A stretch of DNA of 38,175 bases, taken from an uncultured Pelagibacteraceae bacterium. Its GTDB lineage: Bacteria > Pseudomonadota > Alphaproteobacteria > Pelagibacterales > Pelagibacteraceae. Position 1 is the stretch's first letter; the number at the start of each line of letters is the position of its first letter. Below the pieces are notes generated by a model. That model made no database searches and had not been told where the DNA came from. It saw nothing but the letters and a program-made list of their open reading frames with translations. The DNA lies in NCBI GenBank assembly GCA_902561075.1, contig CACEOC010000009.1:1-38175 (forward strand), read 5' to 3'. This document shows, one piece after another, positions 1 to 7,934 of the stretch. The position numbers were made by a program, and so were the translations under genes.

Positions 1-627
1 ACATAAACTATTTATTGGACATAAATTACATAATGGTTGTTTTGGTTTACATATCAAGGATCCAAGTTCCATTAATGATTGAACATAATCTCTTTGACGA
101 TTTGAATAACCTAGTAAATAAGATTTCTTAATTATGTTTTTTTTATCAATTTCTTTTAAGGTTCTTAAAAAAAAAATTCTTTTTAACAGTCTTTCAATAT
201 TTCCGTCAATTGGTATAACCTTTATATTAAACTCTAATGATAATATTGCTTTTGAGGTATAATCTCCTATACCTGGCAATTTTTTCAAACTATTAAGATC
301 ATTTGGAATTTTGCTTTTAAATTTTGATATTATTATTTGCGCAGTTTTTTTTAAGTTTTTTGCTCTAGTGTAATATCCAAGCCCTTCCCAAAGTTTCAGC
401 AATTTATTGTTATTTACTCTCGATAAAATCTTTAAGTTAGGTATCTCATGAACAAATCTAATAAAATAAGGTACAACCGTCGATACTTGTGTTTGTTGTA
501 ACATTACTTCACTGACTAGAGTAAAATATTCAGATTGTTTTTTATTTTTTGGCTTTCTCCATGGTAGATCTCTTTTATTATTATCATACCAATGTAAAAT
601 TTTATTTGATATGTTCTGGTTAGCCAT
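1..627 (-). CDS. mutY: A/G-specific adenine DNA glycosylase MutY (C-terminus beyond window)
   Basis: Removes adenine mispaired with 8-oxoguanine in base excision repair. Reading the minus strand from the ATG at 627-625 gives 209 residues with no stop before the window edge. The N-terminus matches MutY (LPWR at 21-24, then SEVMLQQTQV with catalytic Glu40). A helix-hairpin-helix LPGIGDYTS lies near 117-126, and Asp141 in PIDGN corresponds to the second catalytic acid. All four iron-sulfur ligands are visible as C193-x6-C200-x2-C203-x5-C209, and the window ends exactly on the last one. The C-terminal 8-oxoG recognition domain is therefore outside the window. The start codon touches that of the divergent DUF721 gene with no gap. 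The neighbourhood mutY | DUF721 - dsbA-like - smc is common in Alphaproteobacteria. Confidence 0.95.
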   Translation of the reverse strand, partial: MANQNISNKILHWYDNNKRDLPWRKPKNKKQSEYFTLVSEVMLQQTQVSTVVPYFIRFVHEIPNLKILSRVNNNKLLKLWEGLGYYTRAKNLKKTAQIIISKFKSKIPNDLNSLKKLPGIGDYTSKAILSLEFNIKVIPIDGNIERLLKRIFFLRTLKEIDKKNIIKKSYLLGYSNRQRDYVQSLMELGSLICKPKQPLCNLCPINSLC

Positions 628-1107
628 ATGAAGATTAAAAATAATAATAGACAGAGATATAATTCGATTCAAGGATTAAGATCTTTTAAAGATACTTTAC
701 CCACAAAAGTAAAAAAAATAATTGTTAAGAAAGGCGAAATATACTCAAAGACTTTAGAAAATTGGAAATATTTAGTTGGGAATGAATTATTTCAGATTTG
801 TTATCCTAAATCTTTTAAAAAAATTAATCAAAGAAATAAATGTTTACTTATTATGGTTCAACGTGGTTTTGAAGTAGAATTAGAATATGCTAAACAAAAA
901 ATTATTGATAAAATAAATTATTTTTTTGGAAAAGAAATTGTTAATATCATTAAACTTAGAGCTTTTAGTAAACATATAGACACAGTTAAGGACTTTAAAA
1001 ATATTAACGCGACAAAAAGTAGCCTAAAACTAAACACAAATAATATTAAAAATTCAGCGTTGAAGAATTCATTATCAGAATTTATGAAAGTATATAAACA
1101 AAGATGA
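628..1107 (+). CDS. DUF721 / DciA-like protein
   Basis: This 159-residue basic protein has the DUF721 pattern: a GEIYSKTLENWKYLVG stretch near 36-51, a following CYP.SF segment, and a conserved LLIMVQRGFEVELEY block near 73-87. Characterised members (DciA) act as loaders or partners of the replicative helicase DnaB in bacteria lacking DnaC. That role is inferred here only from family membership. The C-terminal 45 residues are low complexity and rich in Lys, Asn and Ser. The ATG abuts the divergent mutY start. No Shine-Dalgarno can be separated from the mutY coding sequence, so a later start is possible, but no other ATG occurs before the domain. The gene overlaps the next one by four bases (ATGA), so the two are probably co-translated. 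Confidence 0.8.
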   Translation: MKIKNNNRQRYNSIQGLRSFKDTLPTKVKKIIVKKGEIYSKTLENWKYLVGNELFQICYPKSFKKINQRNKCLLIMVQRGFEVELEYAKQKIIDKINYFFGKEIVNIIKLRAFSKHIDTVKDFKNINATKSSLKLNTNNIKNSALKNSLSEFMKVYKQR

Positions 1108-1682
1108 AAAAACTATTTTTAATTATTTTTATATTTTTAAATACAAATAATATTTTTGCTGATGACAATTTTTTATCTATTGTTGAGGGGAATGAAAATG
1201 CAAAAGTAAAACTTATTGTTTATGAGTCTTTAACCTGTAGCCATTGTGCAAATTTTCATAAAGATGTTTATCCTGAATTAAAAAAAGAGTTTATAGATGA
1301 GGGAAAGATAAATATTGAGTTTAGAAACTTTCCATTAGATCTAGCTGCGTTAAATGCCGCTAAAATAGCTCATTGTAAAAATGATGGAGCCTCTGATATT
1401 CTTCATTTTCTTTACTCTAATCAAGATACTTGGATAAAAGGAAGTAATATTCTTGAAATCAATAAAAATCTAGAAAAACTAATTGTAAATAGTGAATTTA
1501 ATTTAGATTTTGAAAATTGTATAAACAATAAAAAGATTGAGGATTATATCTTAGAGGAACGAATTGATGGTTTTAAACAATATGAAATCGAAGCAACCCC
1601 TACTTTAATAATAAATGATAAAAAGTTTAATAAAACTTTAAACTATAAAAATTTGAAAAAAATTCTTAAAAAAATGTTATAA
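1104..1682 (+). CDS. Periplasmic DsbA-family thiol-disulfide oxidoreductase
   Basis: The protein has 192 residues. An N-terminal signal peptide (MKK plus a hydrophobic stretch, likely cut after Ala19) is followed by a thioredoxin-fold domain. The active site is C45-S-H-C48, set in YESLTCSHC, and the cis-proline loop is seen as EATPTLI near residue 163. The family introduces or exchanges disulfides in exported proteins. Single-domain DsbA-like proteins of this length beside smc are common in Alphaproteobacteria. The gene overlaps the DUF721 gene by four bases and ends eight bases before smc, so it probably belongs to the same transcript. Whether it is an oxidase (DsbA) or an isomerase-like enzyme cannot be decided from sequence. 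Confidence 0.88.
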   Translation: MKKLFLIIFIFLNTNNIFADDNFLSIVEGNENAKVKLIVYESLTCSHCANFHKDVYPELKKEFIDEGKINIEFRNFPLDLAALNAAKIAHCKNDGASDILHFLYSNQDTWIKGSNILEINKNLEKLIVNSEFNLDFENCINNKKIEDYILEERIDGFKQYEIEATPTLIINDKKFNKTLNYKNLKKILKKML

Positions 1683-1690
1683 ATCCTTAA

Positions 1691-4087
1691 ATGGAATTTA
1701 AAAAAATTCAATTAAATGGTTTTAAATCTTTTGCTGAAAGAACAGAATTTCAAATTGAGGAAGGTTTAACAGGGATCGTTGGGCCTAATGGTTGCGGGAA
1801 ATCAAATATTGTGGAGTCATTAAGATGGTGTATGGGTGAGACATCTGCAAAAAGCATGAGAGGCTCAGGTATGGAAGATGTAATATTTTCTGGGACTTCA
1901 AATAAACCCTCAAAAAATATAGCAGAAGTATCAATCAACTTAACGAATGAAACAAAAGATGGTCCTAATCAATATAGCAATTTGGATGATATTGAAATTA
2001 GAAGAAAAATTGAAAAGGACAAGGGGTCTAAATTTTATATTAATGATAAAGAAGTAAGAGCGAAAGATGCACAAATGTTTTTTGCAGACTTGTCTACAGG
2101 CGCTCACTCACCCTCTATGATTAGCCAGGGAAGAATTGGTTCACTGGTTACTGCCAAACCTTCGGATAGAAGAGCAATACTTGAGGAGGCAGCTGGAATA
2201 TCAGGACTGCATGTTAGAAGACATGAAGCAGAGCTAAGATTAAGTGCGGCAGAAAATAATTTAAAAAGAGCTGATGAGCTTAGAAGACAACAAGAAAAAC
2301 AATTATTCAACCTTCAAAAACAGGCTGAAGAAGCACAAAAGTATAAACTAATTTCTGATGAAATAAAAAAAATTGAGGCAGGTCTTTATTATTTAAAACT
2401 TAAAGAAATTGATGATGAAATAAAAATAGAAAATGAAATTAACTCTGAAGCAGATACAGAGGTAGAGAAATTTAATATTAAATTAAGCGAAATTGAAAAA
2501 AAAATTAAAGACAATATTGATAATGTAAATCCAATACGTGAAAAAAATATGGAAAATATATCAAAAATACAAAGATTAAATTTAGAACTTAAAGGTATTG
2601 ATGAAGAAAGCGGAAGACTTAGAGAAGAAATTGAAAGTTTAAAATTATCTATAAAAACTATTGAAGATGATGAAGATAGAGAAAAAAGTGTAGTTATTGA
2701 TGCAAATTCAAATGAAAAACGTCTTAAAGAAGAAAAAAATGAGTTAATAAATATTGACTCAAAATATTTTGAAAATGAAAAATTATCAAATTTAGATCTG
2801 GAGAGCGCTAAAGACAAACTTCAAAGTGAAATAAATAAAATAAAGGATTTAATTAAAGAAAATAAAAATGTTGATGCATTAAAATTATTAGATAATTTTG
2901 AAAAAATTATTGAGCTTTATACAAATAGCTTTAGTGAAAACAAAATTTTTAGAAAAGAAACAATAAAAAGGCGTCAGAGAATTGAAAATATTTCGACTGA
3001 AATAGAAAGTTGGAAAAATTTATTGTCTAAATCGGAGAAGATGATTAATGAGTTAAACAATAGAAAAGATAACTTTAATATGAAACTTAAAACTCTTGAA
3101 AATCAACCTCAATCCCAAGCTGAAAAAAAAGGAAAGATATCAGAAAGTTTAAGAATATCAGAGGAGGAAAAAAGTAATAATGAGTTAAAAATAAGTGATT
3201 TTGAAAATCAAATTTCTCAATTGAGAAAAGATCTAAATATTACAAAAGAAGACTCTATACAAATCCGAGAGAGGAAGGCAAGCTCAAGTGCTACAGTCGA
3301 AGGTTTAAATAAAAGAAGAATGGATTTACTAGATAGAATTAGAAATGAATTAGAATTAAACGAGGAGTCTCTATTAAATTTTTCAAATTTAAGTTCAGAA
3401 AAAGAATTACCTGATGCTTTAACACAGGAGGAATTATTAGATCAAAAAAAAAGGGAGAGAGAGAAATTAGGATCTGTAAATTTAAGAGCCGATGAAGAGA
3501 CTTCTAAATATGAAGATGAGATCAAAAAAATGGAAAAGGATAGACAAGATCTTGTAACAGCTATAATTAAATTAAAAGAGAGTATTTCAGAGTTAAATCG
3601 AAAAGGAAGGGAAAGACTTCTCGAAGCATATGAAAAAGTTAATAGGAAATTTAATGATGTTTATACAAAACTTTTTAATGGAGGAAATGCTAAATTAGAA
3701 TTAGTTGACTCAGATGATCCACTTGATGCCGGTCTTGAAATGCTTGTCAGTCCTCCAGGTAAAAGATTACAATCTATAACTTTATTATCCGGAGGTGAGC
3801 AAGCTTTAACTGCTTTATCTTTAGTGTTTGCAGTATTTTTAACTAATCCATCTCCAATTTGCGTCCTTGATGAAGTAGATGCGCCACTAGACGATGCAAA
3901 TGTAACAAGATTTTGTAATCTTTTAACTGAACTAACTAAAATTACATCTACTAGATTTATTATAGTTACCCATCACGCTTTAACGATGTCAAAAATGGAT
4001 AAATTATATGGTGTCACTATGCCTGAAAAGGGTATTAGTCAATTAGTTGCTGTTGACTTACAAAAAGCAGAAAGTATGGTCGCATGA
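1691..4087 (+). CDS. smc: Chromosome segregation ATPase SMC, short form without an obvious hinge
   Basis: SMC dimers organise and segregate chromosomes. The N-terminal head carries Walker A G31PNGCGKS38 and the typical SMC block after it. The C-terminal head carries the ABC signature LLSGGEQ (698-704) and Walker B with D727 and E728, followed by APLDDANV. Between them lies charged coiled coil, roughly 175-340 and 410-645. The protein is 798 residues, whereas bacterial SMC is usually about 1,150-1,200. I cannot find the globular, glycine-rich hinge between the arms: residues 340-410 are still Lys/Glu/Asn-rich helix-like sequence, and there is no Cys-x-x-Cys hook of Rad50 type. The reading frame is unbroken. 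The heads identify SMC clearly; the dimerisation mode is open. Confidence 0.93.
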   Translation: MEFKKIQLNGFKSFAERTEFQIEEGLTGIVGPNGCGKSNIVESLRWCMGETSAKSMRGSGMEDVIFSGTSNKPSKNIAEVSINLTNETKDGPNQYSNLDDIEIRRKIEKDKGSKFYINDKEVRAKDAQMFFADLSTGAHSPSMISQGRIGSLVTAKPSDRRAILEEAAGISGLHVRRHEAELRLSAAENNLKRADELRRQQEKQLFNLQKQAEEAQKYKLISDEIKKIEAGLYYLKLKEIDDEIKIENEINSEADTEVEKFNIKLSEIEKKIKDNIDNVNPIREKNMENISKIQRLNLELKGIDEESGRLREEIESLKLSIKTIEDDEDREKSVVIDANSNEKRLKEEKNELINIDSKYFENEKLSNLDLESAKDKLQSEINKIKDLIKENKNVDALKLLDNFEKIIELYTNSFSENKIFRKETIKRRQRIENISTEIESWKNLLSKSEKMINELNNRKDNFNMKLKTLENQPQSQAEKKGKISESLRISEEEKSNNELKISDFENQISQLRKDLNITKEDSIQIRERKASSSATVEGLNKRRMDLLDRIRNELELNEESLLNFSNLSSEKELPDALTQEELLDQKKREREKLGSVNLRADEETSKYEDEIKKMEKDRQDLVTAIIKLKESISELNRKGRERLLEAYEKVNRKFNDVYTKLFNGGNAKLELVDSDDPLDAGLEMLVSPPGKRLQSITLLSGGEQALTALSLVFAVFLTNPSPICVLDEVDAPLDDANVTRFCNLLTELTKITSTRFIIVTHHALTMSKMDKLYGVTMPEKGISQLVAVDLQKAESMVA

Positions 4088-4088
4088 A

Positions 4089-4364
4089 ATGTCAACTGAT
4101 GATTTCAAAACTCGCCTAAAGATTGCAAAAGAAAAATCTAAAGCCAAATTTAATAAAAAATCCAATGAACCTAAATCGAATATTGGACAGGCTTTCAAAA
4201 TGAGCACAGAATTAGTATCCGCGGTGATAGTTGGGACAATTATTGGGTTTATTTTAGATAAATGGTTTGGTACTAAACCATGGTTAATTTTAATATTTTT
4301 TTTTGTAGGAGTAATTGCCGGTATTATGAATGTAATTAAATCTGCAAAAAAATTACAAAAGTAA
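4089..4364 (+). CDS. atpI: ATP synthase protein I (AtpI/AtpQ type)
   Basis: A 91-residue protein from the ATG at 4089, two bases after the smc stop codon ends. A start at 4047 in the same frame is possible but would put 14 residues inside smc and has no family support. A basic N-terminal tail is followed by two membrane segments (about residues 36-56 and 61-82) with the AtpI pattern of a glycine-rich first helix, FILDKWFGTKPW and a second helix. AtpI is not part of the finished enzyme; it is thought to help assemble the c-ring or aid Mg2+ supply. Its place directly before atpB is the usual one and supports the call. Confidence 0.85.
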   Translation: MSTDDFKTRLKIAKEKSKAKFNKKSNEPKSNIGQAFKMSTELVSAVIVGTIIGFILDKWFGTKPWLILIFFFVGVIAGIMNVIKSAKKLQK

Positions 4365-4377
4365 AAGTAAAGACACT

Positions 4378-5112
4378 ATGGCAGCAAATCCAATGTACCA
4401 ATTCAACGTTTATAGGATTGGTCCTGAAATAAAGATAGGCGATGTAGACTTATCATTCACTAATGCTAGCTTGTTCATGGTAGTTAGCTCTATATTAATT
4501 TTCGTTATTTTTAAAATTGGGTCTAAAAAAAATAGTTTAGTACCAAATAAAATACAACTACTTGCAGAACTAAGCTATACTTTTGTATCAAAGATGATAA
4601 GTGACACAGCAGGAATAAAGGCTAAACCTTATTTTTCTTTTATATTCTCTTTATTCATGTTTGTATTATTTTGTAATATGTTAGGAATGATACCCTACTC
4701 TTTCACAGTAACCAGCCACATAATTGTAACCTTTGTATTAGCAGCATTTATTTTTATAGGTGTAACTATAATTGGTTTTATTAAACATGGTTTTGGATAT
4801 TTAAAATTGTTTGTCCCAAGTGGAGTTCCAATGGTATTATTGCCTTTGATAGTAATTATTGAAATTATATCTTATTTAAGTAGACCAATTAGTCTATCAG
4901 TCAGACTGTTTGCAAACATGATGGCTGGACATACTATGATGAAAGTTTTCGGAGGGTTTGTAGTAAGCCTTGGAGTTGTAGGAGGTTGGTTGCCACTTAG
5001 CTTTTCTGTTGCATTAACAGGTTTGGAAATTTTAGTTGCGTTTCTTCAAGCTTATGTTTTTGCAATTTTAACATGCATTTATTTAAATGATGCATTAAAT
5101 TTACACCATTAA
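4378..5112 (+). CDS. atpB: ATP synthase F0 subunit a
   Basis: Subunit a forms the two half-channels through which protons reach the c-ring in the inner membrane. The 244-residue protein is strongly hydrophobic with several membrane helices. The essential arginine is R176, in SLSVRLFANMMAGH. The MAANPMYQF start matches alphaproteobacterial subunit a. The gene follows atpI by 13 bases and precedes atpE by 16 bases. Length is normal for the group and no key residue is missing. Confidence 0.97.
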   Translation: MAANPMYQFNVYRIGPEIKIGDVDLSFTNASLFMVVSSILIFVIFKIGSKKNSLVPNKIQLLAELSYTFVSKMISDTAGIKAKPYFSFIFSLFMFVLFCNMLGMIPYSFTVTSHIIVTFVLAAFIFIGVTIIGFIKHGFGYLKLFVPSGVPMVLLPLIVIIEIISYLSRPISLSVRLFANMMAGHTMMKVFGGFVVSLGVVGGWLPLSFSVALTGLEILVAFLQAYVFAILTCIYLNDALNLHH

Positions 5113-5116
5113 CTTT

Positions 5117-5123
5117 AAGGAGG
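5117..5123 (+). promoter_or_regulatory. Strong Shine-Dalgarno of atpE
   Basis: AAGGAGG sits five bases before the atpE ATG and is complementary to the usual 16S rRNA 3' end. Few genes in this window have any clear Shine-Dalgarno. This one fits the need for many more copies of subunit c than of the other F0 subunits, so translational tuning is a reasonable inference. Confidence 0.8.
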
Positions 5124-5128
5124 ATAAA

Positions 5129-5356
5129 ATGGAATTAGAAGCAGCAAAAATGATCGGAGCAGGACTAGCAGCAATCGCGTTAGCTGGTGCTGGTGTAGGT
5201 ATAGGAATAATTTTTGGAAATTATTTGTCCGGAGCGATGAGAAATCCTTCGGCAGCTCAGAAACAGTTTCCGAACTTACTTCTGGGTTTCGCATTGGCTG
5301 AAGCTACAGGTTTATTTGGATTAGTAGTTGCATTAATTATATTATTTGCATTCTAG
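5129..5356 (+). CDS. atpE: ATP synthase F0 subunit c
   Basis: This 75-residue hairpin of two membrane helices forms the rotor ring. Helix 1 has the glycine-rich GAGVGIGIIFGNY pattern, the polar loop is GAMRNPSA (35-42), and the ion-carrying carboxylate is Glu58 in ALAEATGLFGL. The glutamine of Na+-type c-subunits is absent from helix 1, so the ring is most likely proton-driven. A near-perfect Shine-Dalgarno precedes the gene. Confidence 0.97.
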   Translation: MELEAAKMIGAGLAAIALAGAGVGIGIIFGNYLSGAMRNPSAAQKQFPNLLLGFALAEATGLFGLVVALIILFAF

Positions 5357-5358
5357 TA

Positions 5359-5949
5359 ATGAGAATCGATTTATTTTTTAAGTCAATACTATTTTTATTT
5401 GCGGCTTCTGCTTGTGCATACGGTGCAGAAAGTGGAGGTATGCCTCAATTAGATCCGGAATTTTGGATATCTCAAATTTTTTGGCTTACTATCTCTTTTG
5501 GTTTTCTATTTGTATTCCTATCAAAATTTGTTTTACCTAGGATTAGTGAAAATCTTGAAAACAGAAAATCTCAGATTTTAGAAAACATAGAGATGGCGGA
5601 AAATCACAGAGAGGAAAGTGAGGCAAAAATAAAAGAATACGAAAAAATAATTGAGGATAGTAGATTGAAAGCTAAAGGTATTATTAATGATGCCAAAATA
5701 AAAATAAAAAGTGAGATAAATTTAAAAAAAGATGCTTTAGAAAATGAAATAAATTCTGAAATTGTTTTGGCAGAGAAAGAAATCGAAGATCTGAAAAAAA
5801 GATCTCCAGACAAAATTCAGAAAATTGCTATAGATACTTCTAAAGATTTGTTGAAGCAGTTAATTGGTGCAGATATAAATCAAAGTAGTATTTCGGCTAT
5901 TGTTGAAGATTTGTCAAAAAAAGGGAGAGATAAGTATTATGGTGTTTGA
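5359..5949 (+). CDS. atpF': ATP synthase F0 subunit b' with N-terminal signal-like extension
   Basis: A 196-residue peripheral-stalk subunit. It begins with a hydrophobic stretch ending in Ala-Cys-Ala-Tyr-Gly-Ala (about residues 1-23) that looks like a cleavable signal peptide. Next comes a GGMPQLDPEFW block typical of b', one membrane helix (about 35-57) and a long charged coiled coil that reaches F1. Having both b and b' is usual in Alphaproteobacteria and photosynthetic bacteria. It starts two bases after atpE and overlaps atpF by 11 bases. Confidence 0.92.
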   Translation: MRIDLFFKSILFLFAASACAYGAESGGMPQLDPEFWISQIFWLTISFGFLFVFLSKFVLPRISENLENRKSQILENIEMAENHREESEAKIKEYEKIIEDSRLKAKGIINDAKIKIKSEINLKKDALENEINSEIVLAEKEIEDLKKRSPDKIQKIAIDTSKDLLKQLIGADINQSSISAIVEDLSKKGRDKYYGV

Positions 5950-6436
5950 TTCTACTTTTTGGGTTGCGGTATCCTTCATAATTTTTATTGCAGTCTTAAT
6001 TTATTTTAAAATCCCTCAAAAAGTTAGCGATTTACTAAGCAAAATGATTTCAGATATAAAAACTGAAATATCTGAAAGTGAAAAACTAAGAAATGAATCT
6101 AAAGAGCTTTTGAGTAGGGCCCAAACTAAATTAGATACTGCAAAAAAACAAAGTGATGAAATAATAAATAAAGCAAAAGATGATACAGAAAAAATGATAA
6201 TTGAAATGAATGATAAATATCACCAGTCTGCGGAATTAAAGAAAAATCTTGCAAAAAATAAAATCGCTCAAATGAAAGAAAGTGCAATTAAAGAGATCAA
6301 AAACACATCAATAAAAATAGCATTAGACTCTGTCCAAAAAATAATATCCACATCAGTAGACAAATCAAAGATGGATGCATTATTTGAAAAAAACCTAGCA
6401 GAGACAAAATCTGAACTTAAAAAAATAAATTCTTAA
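5939..6436 (+). CDS. atpF: ATP synthase F0 subunit b
   Basis: A 165-residue subunit starting at the ATG at 5939, 11 bases inside the b' gene. The in-frame ATG at 5900 would add 13 polar residues before the membrane helix and is less likely. One membrane helix (about 5-24) is followed by a charged coiled coil of the peripheral stalk. It pairs with b' from the preceding gene. The F1 genes atpHAGDC do not follow, which agrees with the split F0/F1 operons of Alphaproteobacteria. Confidence 0.92.
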   Translation: MVFDSTFWVAVSFIIFIAVLIYFKIPQKVSDLLSKMISDIKTEISESEKLRNESKELLSRAQTKLDTAKKQSDEIINKAKDDTEKMIIEMNDKYHQSAELKKNLAKNKIAQMKESAIKEIKNTSIKIALDSVQKIISTSVDKSKMDALFEKNLAETKSELKKINS

Positions 6437-6479
6437 ACTAATTTCGTTACTTTTTTTAAAAATAATATAAATTATACCT
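6437..6479 (+). promoter_or_regulatory. AT-rich gap between atpF and crtI, possible crt promoter
   Basis: This 43-base gap is the longest interruption in the same-strand run from 628 to 13221. It holds a T-run (6451-6457) and a TATAAA-like -10 candidate at 6466-6471, nine bases before the crtI ATG. No convincing -35 box or hairpin is visible. It could let the retinal cassette be transcribed separately from the ATP synthase genes, but this is only positional inference. Confidence 0.3.
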
Positions 6480-7934
6480 ATGAAATCAGTAATCATTGGG
6501 TCAGGATTTGGTGGAATAGCAGCAGCTTTACGTCTTAAAGCAAAAGGACATGATGTAACACTAGTAGAAAAACATTCGGACCTTGGTGGTAGAGCTAGAG
6601 TGTTTGAAAGAAACGGTTTTAAATTCGATGGTGGTCCGACTGTTATTACTGCCCCACATCTAATTTACGAATTATTCGAACTTTTTAATAAAAAACCTGC
6701 TGATTATATTAAAATTAAACCTTTGGATATTTGGTACAGATTTGTCTTTGAAGACGGATTTAAATTTGATTACTCAGGTGATGAAAATTCTATGAAAAAA
6801 CAGATAAAAAATATAAATGAAAAAGATGTGAATGGTTACATAAAACTTGTCGAATTTACAAAAAAAATATTTGATAAAGGTTTTACTGAATTATCTGATG
6901 TTCCTTTTGATAAACCATTTTTTATGATGAAACAACTTCCAGCTTTATTAAACTTAAAAAGTTATAAATCAGTATATTCTTTAGTCTCATCCTATATTGA
7001 AAATGAAAAATTAAGACGAATGCTTAGTATGCATCCTTTATTAGTTGGGGGAAATCCATTTACAACAACATCAATTTATGGACTTATTTTATACTTAGAA
7101 AAGAAATGGGGCATTCATTACTCTATGGGTGGAACAGGTGCGATTATAGCAGGATTAGAGAAATTAATGTTAGAAGAAAATATAGAAATTTTAAAAAAGT
7201 CTGAAGCAACAAAATTTTTTACAGAAAACGGAATAATTAAATCTTTAGAGATCAATAATTCAGATAAAATATATGCTGATAATATAATATGTAATGCAGA
7301 TCCTCCTAATGTATACGATCACTTAATTAACAATAAAAAAAATTCTTTGTTTGATTGGAAAAGAAAAAGAATGGACTATTCCATGGGACTATTTGTTTAC
7401 TATTTTGGAACTAAAAAAGTATATGAAAACGTAGCACATCATACAATTAAATTTGGCAATAAATACGAAGAACATTTAAAAGATATTTTTGAAAATAAAA
7501 AATTGAATAATGATATTAGTTATTATCTTCACAGACCCTCAGCTACCGACAAATCTATGGCTCCCGATGGGCATGACTGTTTTTATGTATTAGTTCCAGT
7601 GCCCAATAATCAATCTAAAATTAATTGGAAAGATGAAGGTGATAAAATGAAAAACCTGGTTATAGAAAAGATGCAAGATCATTTACTTCCAGATTTAAAA
7701 GAGAATATTGTAGAGGATTTTTATCTAACACCTGATTATTTTGAGAATGAATTAAATACTAAATACGGATCTGGTTTTTCAATACAGCCAAAATTTAGTC
7801 AATCTGCTTATTTTAGATTTCATAACAAATCTGAGATATGTAAAGGATTATATTTTGTTGGAGCTGGTACTCACCCGGGTGCAGGAGTGCCTGGTGTTCT
7901 TTCTTCAGCAAAAGTTTTAGATAAAATTATTTAA
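6480..7934 (+). CDS. crtI: Phytoene desaturase CrtI
   Basis: An FAD-dependent enzyme that turns phytoene into lycopene at the inner membrane. The 484-residue protein opens with the dinucleotide-binding GSGFGG (7-12), an acidic end of strand two (VEKHSDLGGRA) and the FDGGPTVI block. It ends with the carotenoid-desaturase signature FVGAGTHPGAGVPGVLSSA. Length is normal for bacterial CrtI (about 490-510). It overlaps crtB by one base (TAATG). In this setting the product feeds crtY and then blh to make retinal. Confidence 0.96.
   Translation: MKSVIIGSGFGGIAAALRLKAKGHDVTLVEKHSDLGGRARVFERNGFKFDGGPTVITAPHLIYELFELFNKKPADYIKIKPLDIWYRFVFEDGFKFDYSGDENSMKKQIKNINEKDVNGYIKLVEFTKKIFDKGFTELSDVPFDKPFFMMKQLPALLNLKSYKSVYSLVSSYIENEKLRRMLSMHPLLVGGNPFTTTSIYGLILYLEKKWGIHYSMGGTGAIIAGLEKLMLEENIEILKKSEATKFFTENGIIKSLEINNSDKIYADNIICNADPPNVYDHLINNKKNSLFDWKRKRMDYSMGLFVYYFGTKKVYENVAHHTIKFGNKYEEHLKDIFENKKLNNDISYYLHRPSATDKSMAPDGHDCFYVLVPVPNNQSKINWKDEGDKMKNLVIEKMQDHLLPDLKENIVEDFYLTPDYFENELNTKYGSGFSIQPKFSQSAYFRFHNKSEICKGLYFVGAGTHPGAGVPGVLSSAKVLDKII

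Noticed and set aside
1691..4087. Frameshift or deletion as the cause of the short SMC
   Set aside because: The frame is open throughout, both heads are intact, and there is no abrupt change in composition or nested remnant of a hinge in another frame.
4047..4088. Upstream start for atpI
   Set aside because: It would extend 14 residues into smc; the ATG at 4089 follows the smc stop closely and fits the family N-terminus.
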